Below, piece by piece: positions 60,601 through 64,000 of a DNA stretch of 64,000 bases (positions within the stretch are counted from its first letter, which is position 1; every line of letters starts with the position of its first letter). The DNA comes from Amyelois transitella (Eukaryota; Arthropoda; Insecta; Lepidoptera; Pyralidae): contig NC_083518.1 of NCBI RefSeq assembly GCF_032362555.1, positions 1,934,501 through 1,998,500 on the forward strand, read 5' to 3'. The notes beneath the pieces are model-generated. The model saw only the letters and a program-made list of their open reading frames with translations. It did no database searches and was not told where the DNA came from. The position numbers were made by a program, and so were the translations under genes.

Positions 60601-60633
60601 GCCTAGGGCTGTCTTGACGACCTTCTAGGGCCC

Positions 60634-60640
60634 TATAAAT
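60634..60640 (+). promoter_or_regulatory. TATA box of the secreted-protein gene
   Basis: CCCTATAAATGCGG lies 93 bases before the start codon. A TCATAGTC initiator-like site about 30 bases downstream (about 60662) would give a 5' leader of about 60 bases. A strong TATA fits a highly or stage-specifically expressed gene. Confidence 0.7.
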
Positions 60641-60726
60641 GCGGTTCTCTTCCGTGGGGTATCATAGTCTGCACTTGGAAGGCCTGTAAGCAGTTCTAGT
60701 GAAACACTACCAACCCTCTAACCAAA

Positions 60727-62520
60727 ATGAAATACGCCGTGAGTAATATATAAAAAAAGTAATTTTTAAATATTTAATTTTATTTTATTCGTGATATTAA
60801 GGTGCAAATGCGATTTCACATAATAAATTACAAATTAATACTTGTATAATTGCGATTTTTAAATATCTATATCCAAAATACTGAATACATTATATACATG
60901 ATGCTATTAAGTTCACCATAGGTACATTTACGTCTATCATACATTAAAAATGCCGTGCCGTGTGGTTCCCGGCACCAATACAAAAAAGAATAGGACCACT
61001 CCATTTCGTTCCCATGGATGTCGTAAAAGGCGACTAAGGGATAGGCTTATAAACTTGGGATTCTTCTTTTAGGCGATGGGCTAGCAACCCGTCACTATTT
61101 GAATCTCAATTCTATCATTAAGCCAAACAGCTGAACGTGGCCTATCAGTCTTTTCAAGACTGTTGGCTCTGTCTACCCCGTAAGGGATAAAGACGTGATC
61201 ATATGTATGTATGTATATGTATACATTAAAAAGAGCAAACCAGCCCAGTGTCTTATAACCTAATAGAATAACTTTAAAATCCGTTACCCTTCCGCTTGTG
61301 GCTTCGCTCTCCTAGGAAATTTAACAACGTCAAAATCGGTTCAGTAGTATTTTTTTAACATAAATGTTTTCCATCCATAAAATAAGTAAGAAAACATGGA
61401 TTACTTAGCTTCTTTTATTTCCAGGTAATCTTCCTTCTCTCCTGCGTGGCTCTGGCCAGCGCTGCTCCTCAACCACAACTGCTGTGGCCCGGACTCCTCG
61501 CCCCTGGAGTTGTTGCCCCTGGCGTGATCTCCCCTGGCCTGGTCGCCACTGGCTTGGGAGGGGTAAGTACATCTTCCCTGTCTCTGTCAAAGCTTACGCT
61601 GTTCCTCATCGGAAAACCGGGACATAAACCAGGAGGATGGTAATGATGCTGAGGTCATGGGATGGGAGTCTTTCCTTTAGAAATCTGAATCAAGGATCAC
61701 GGTCAAATGGCACAGAGGTGAGGATGTAGTTACATTCCATGTGAGTCTCTGTTTGGACTGCAGCCAGGAGGAAGAAGTGGACGAATACACTAGAAATATG
61801 CTGAAATATCACGTCATAAAATAAATAAATAAAAAATAAAAATCTTTTATTTTCAGACAACAAGATCCATATAAAAGTTAGTAGTAGGTACTTACACTAT
61901 GTTAGTAAACTTTTATTTTACTTGATTATTTCTAACGAGTTAGGCAATCATGTTATTGTGTGAGTTTCCTTGATCACCCTCCTCACCAGAGACTTCCACA
62001 GCGTGCACTTCATAATGTGCTCTCACACTTTTAAGTGCATTTCTTATGACTTCAAAACTCCGTATCTGCAAAAGATAGCCTGCAAGTGATTTTAGTGTGA
62101 AAATTTTTGTCAGTCATCACGGTCTGCTGCTCCCGAATATTTTCACTTTAATGCAAAAGAGGGTTGTCGAAAGAAGTTGGCGTACCCAGGACCTATTGAA
62201 CGTTTAACGATTCCATCATTCTAGTGTAGGTCTCCTTCAATCCTCTCTGTTTTGGACAGATAAAGTCTAGTTGTTTGCCGCTCGAGCTTCACAATGTCGT
62301 GTTCCACCTGATTGTGGCCTTTCAACACTTCTTTTTCGCTTCTACGACACCTTTATATCACCTACTATTGCAACAAAATTATATATTAATTAAAACAATG
62401 TTTATATTTCAGACCGTCGTAGCCGGTCCGACCGTACTCAACGGCCTCACTGGTTTAGCTTCAGCGGGCCGCATCATCGCTCCAGGTCTACCAGGAGTGG
62501 TCGGAGCCACCATCATCTAA
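60727..62520 (+). CDS. Small secreted Ala/Pro/Gly/Val-rich protein, 85 residues
   Basis: Exons 60727-60738, 61425-61562, 62413-62520, all phase 0, total 258 bases. Exon 1 encodes only MKYA; the signal peptide continues VIFLLSCVALASA with probable cleavage before APQPQ. The mature part is hydrophobic with an imperfect repeat (PGLLAPGVVAPGVISPGLVA, then PGLPGVVGATII). It lacks Cys and charged residues apart from one Arg. The tiny first coding exon interrupting the signal peptide is typical of insect cuticular and other structural secreted genes. There is no chitin-binding consensus, so cuticle, silk-gland or eggshell roles are all possible; I cannot choose. ATTAAA at 62616-62621 is the probable polyadenylation signal. 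An inverted main-SINE copy sits in intron 1. Confidence 0.88.
60950..61220 (-). repeat. Main SINE-like repeat, complete inverted copy
   Basis: GCCGTGTGGTTCCCGGCACC to GTAAGGGATAAAGACGTGATC plus TATGTATG microsatellite. One of the best-preserved copies; intron 1 of the secreted-protein gene. Confidence 0.92.
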
Positions 62521-62521
62521 A

Positions 62522-64000
62522 CCCACCCCCTTACCCCCAACCTTCGACCCCTCCTTCTTTCCCCCTGAGAAATTAGACCATACAATTCTTTTGTACATAA
62601 TGTTCAATTTACAAAATTAAATTGTTCTATCGATAAAGTCTGTGTTTCTGTTTTTGTTTCCTACTCGGAATTATATAGATGTTATTTTTACTTGGTTATC
62701 TGTGTGAAATAACGAAAGAATATAACTAGGTATTGAGAATTGGATTAAAAATATGTTAATAAAATAAAATGACTTAATATTGTTGTTTCTATCTTAATTC
62801 AATGAAGAAAGTGTTAACCAGAAAAGAAAACAATTATTTTTGTGTACAAATTGCATAAGACAATACCTAATAATTTAAAAAACTTAATATAGGTACAGGG
62901 TAAAAATAGGTTTCTTTGACACTATCAAGTTAACGTTGGCATACAAAACCAATTCACTCTTCTGCAAATTCCACGCGAACAAGATGTTCGTTCTAATTAT
63001 TCTGTCGAAATCAGACTACAATACAAAGTAAAAACTATATACGGCTTTATTAAATACCCGAAAAAACCGCGCTCGAAATCGAAAATTAGTTCCACAGTTT
63101 AATATGAGCGACAGAAGATTACCAACCTAATTATAATTGCTCGTTAGACATACCTAATTGTGGAGAATGTTACCTAACAAACGTTTTCAGATTCACGTAA
63201 GAGTTGATTTTTGAACGAAAATCTCGCGACACGTGCGGTTTATGTAGATAGCTGAATAAAATTACCATGAATTAATCGAATCTCACTGGAATTTAATGAA
63301 TTTGTTGTGTAACGAGACGAGACAGTATTGCTAATGTTAAACAATGTTAGTTTTTTTTTTATTGCGTTCAATTTCCGAATTCCGCGGACGTGAATTAAAT
63401 TTTATTATTATATCTTACTAGAGGCCGCCCGCGGCTTCGTCCGCGTGGAAACCCTTTCAATCCCGCGGGGCCTCCGGGATATAAAGTAGCCAATATGTTA
63501 TTGATATGTTATTCTGGGTCTTCAGCTACCTACATACCAAATTTCATCGTAATCGGTTCAGTAGTTTTTGCGTGAAAGAGTAAATCAAACATCACAAACT
63601 TTCGCATTTATAATATTAGTAGGATTGTCTAATTCTTCTTCCTCTTTGCGAAAGTCCCGGCGCCTTTGAGCGTCAGTGGTCGAATCGGTGCCCGGTTGAA
63701 AGTTAAAGGTTCAAATCCCACCCCGGCCATGTATGTGCCAATGACTATTTTCGAAGTTAGGTACATTAGTTTGAATACTAACCGATGATCTTACGGTTAG
63801 GAGAAAACACATCTGTTTTTTAAGTCCTTAAAAGGCTTTCTAGTTTGTTTGCGATTTGATACAAATCAAACTAGTTGGCCTTTGTTGTACTTATTCAGAA
63901 GACGCTGATGGTTTATTCTGTATTCATAAATATTTATTATATTATAGTAAATTTAGTTGAATTATTTTTATTTAAATTATTGAGTTAGACTTCCGGTTTG
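62522..64000. other. Right flank, no gene seen
   Basis: After the secreted gene the sequence is AT-rich. 63418-63615 is a non-autonomous element (GGCCGCCCGCGGCTTCGTCC head, CGGTTCAGTAGTTTTTGCG tail, TAATATTAGTAGGA end). 63650-63850 is a B-box SINE (GGTTCAAATCCCACCCCGG). Confidence 0.7.

Overview
The window looks like nuclear DNA of a lepidopteran (moth or butterfly). It has intron-rich animal genes with GT-AG junctions, GC-rich exons set in AT-rich introns, and a heavy load of short interspersed repeats, Helitron-like tails (ending CTAG next to T), TA- and TTAA-flanked MITEs and a mariner. Species cannot be read from the sequence. I rebuilt gene models by joining frames across GT-AG junctions. 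In every model that is complete in the window, the exon phases close to an exact multiple of three.

Layout, left to right. (1) 165-4462 (+): the last five coding exons of a DPH6-like diphthine--ammonia ligase, covering the RidA-like half. The last intron carries a mariner with a one-base frameshift. (2) 6806-30437 (-): a 15-exon, 2525-residue gene for the SAYP / e(y)3 / PHF10-type subunit of the PBAP (SWI/SNF) remodeller. It starts with a 5.2-kb exon encoding about 20 degenerate K-[LIV]-x-I-K-P repeats and ends with a PHD cluster. A degenerate copy of the exon that starts PHD1 lies just downstream of the next exon. (3) 33240-33963 and 34894-38071 (-): tandem paralogous genes for V-ATPase subunit e-like membrane proteins. 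Both have an extra fourth exon. In one it encodes a 29-residue acidic tail; in the other it has become a 300-residue Gly/Pro/Asp repeat tail. This is the most unusual object in the window. (4) 39413-43876 (+): NAA20, the NatB catalytic subunit. (5) 43960-47683 (-): crooked neck, a splicing factor, converging on NAA20 with almost no gap. (6) 48648-50314 (-): a MACROD-type macrodomain hydrolase, divergent from (7) PRORP/MRPP3 (+, to 53271), the protein-only mitochondrial RNase P nuclease. (8) 53953-57540 (+): a five-exon, 235-residue gene I do not recognise, whose last exon has a decayed tandem copy behind it. (9) 60727-62520 (+): an 85-residue secreted Ala/Pro/Gly/Val-rich protein with a clear TATA box.

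Most of the genes are unrelated housekeeping functions (translation factor modification, chromatin, proton pump, N-terminal acetylation, splicing, ADP-ribose removal, tRNA processing); I see no operon-like logic. The shared theme is structural. Three genes show local, decayed partial exon duplications, and introns and intergenic DNA are filled by at least six repeat families, one of them present about 18 times. Several near-perfect hairpins with very short loops also occur.
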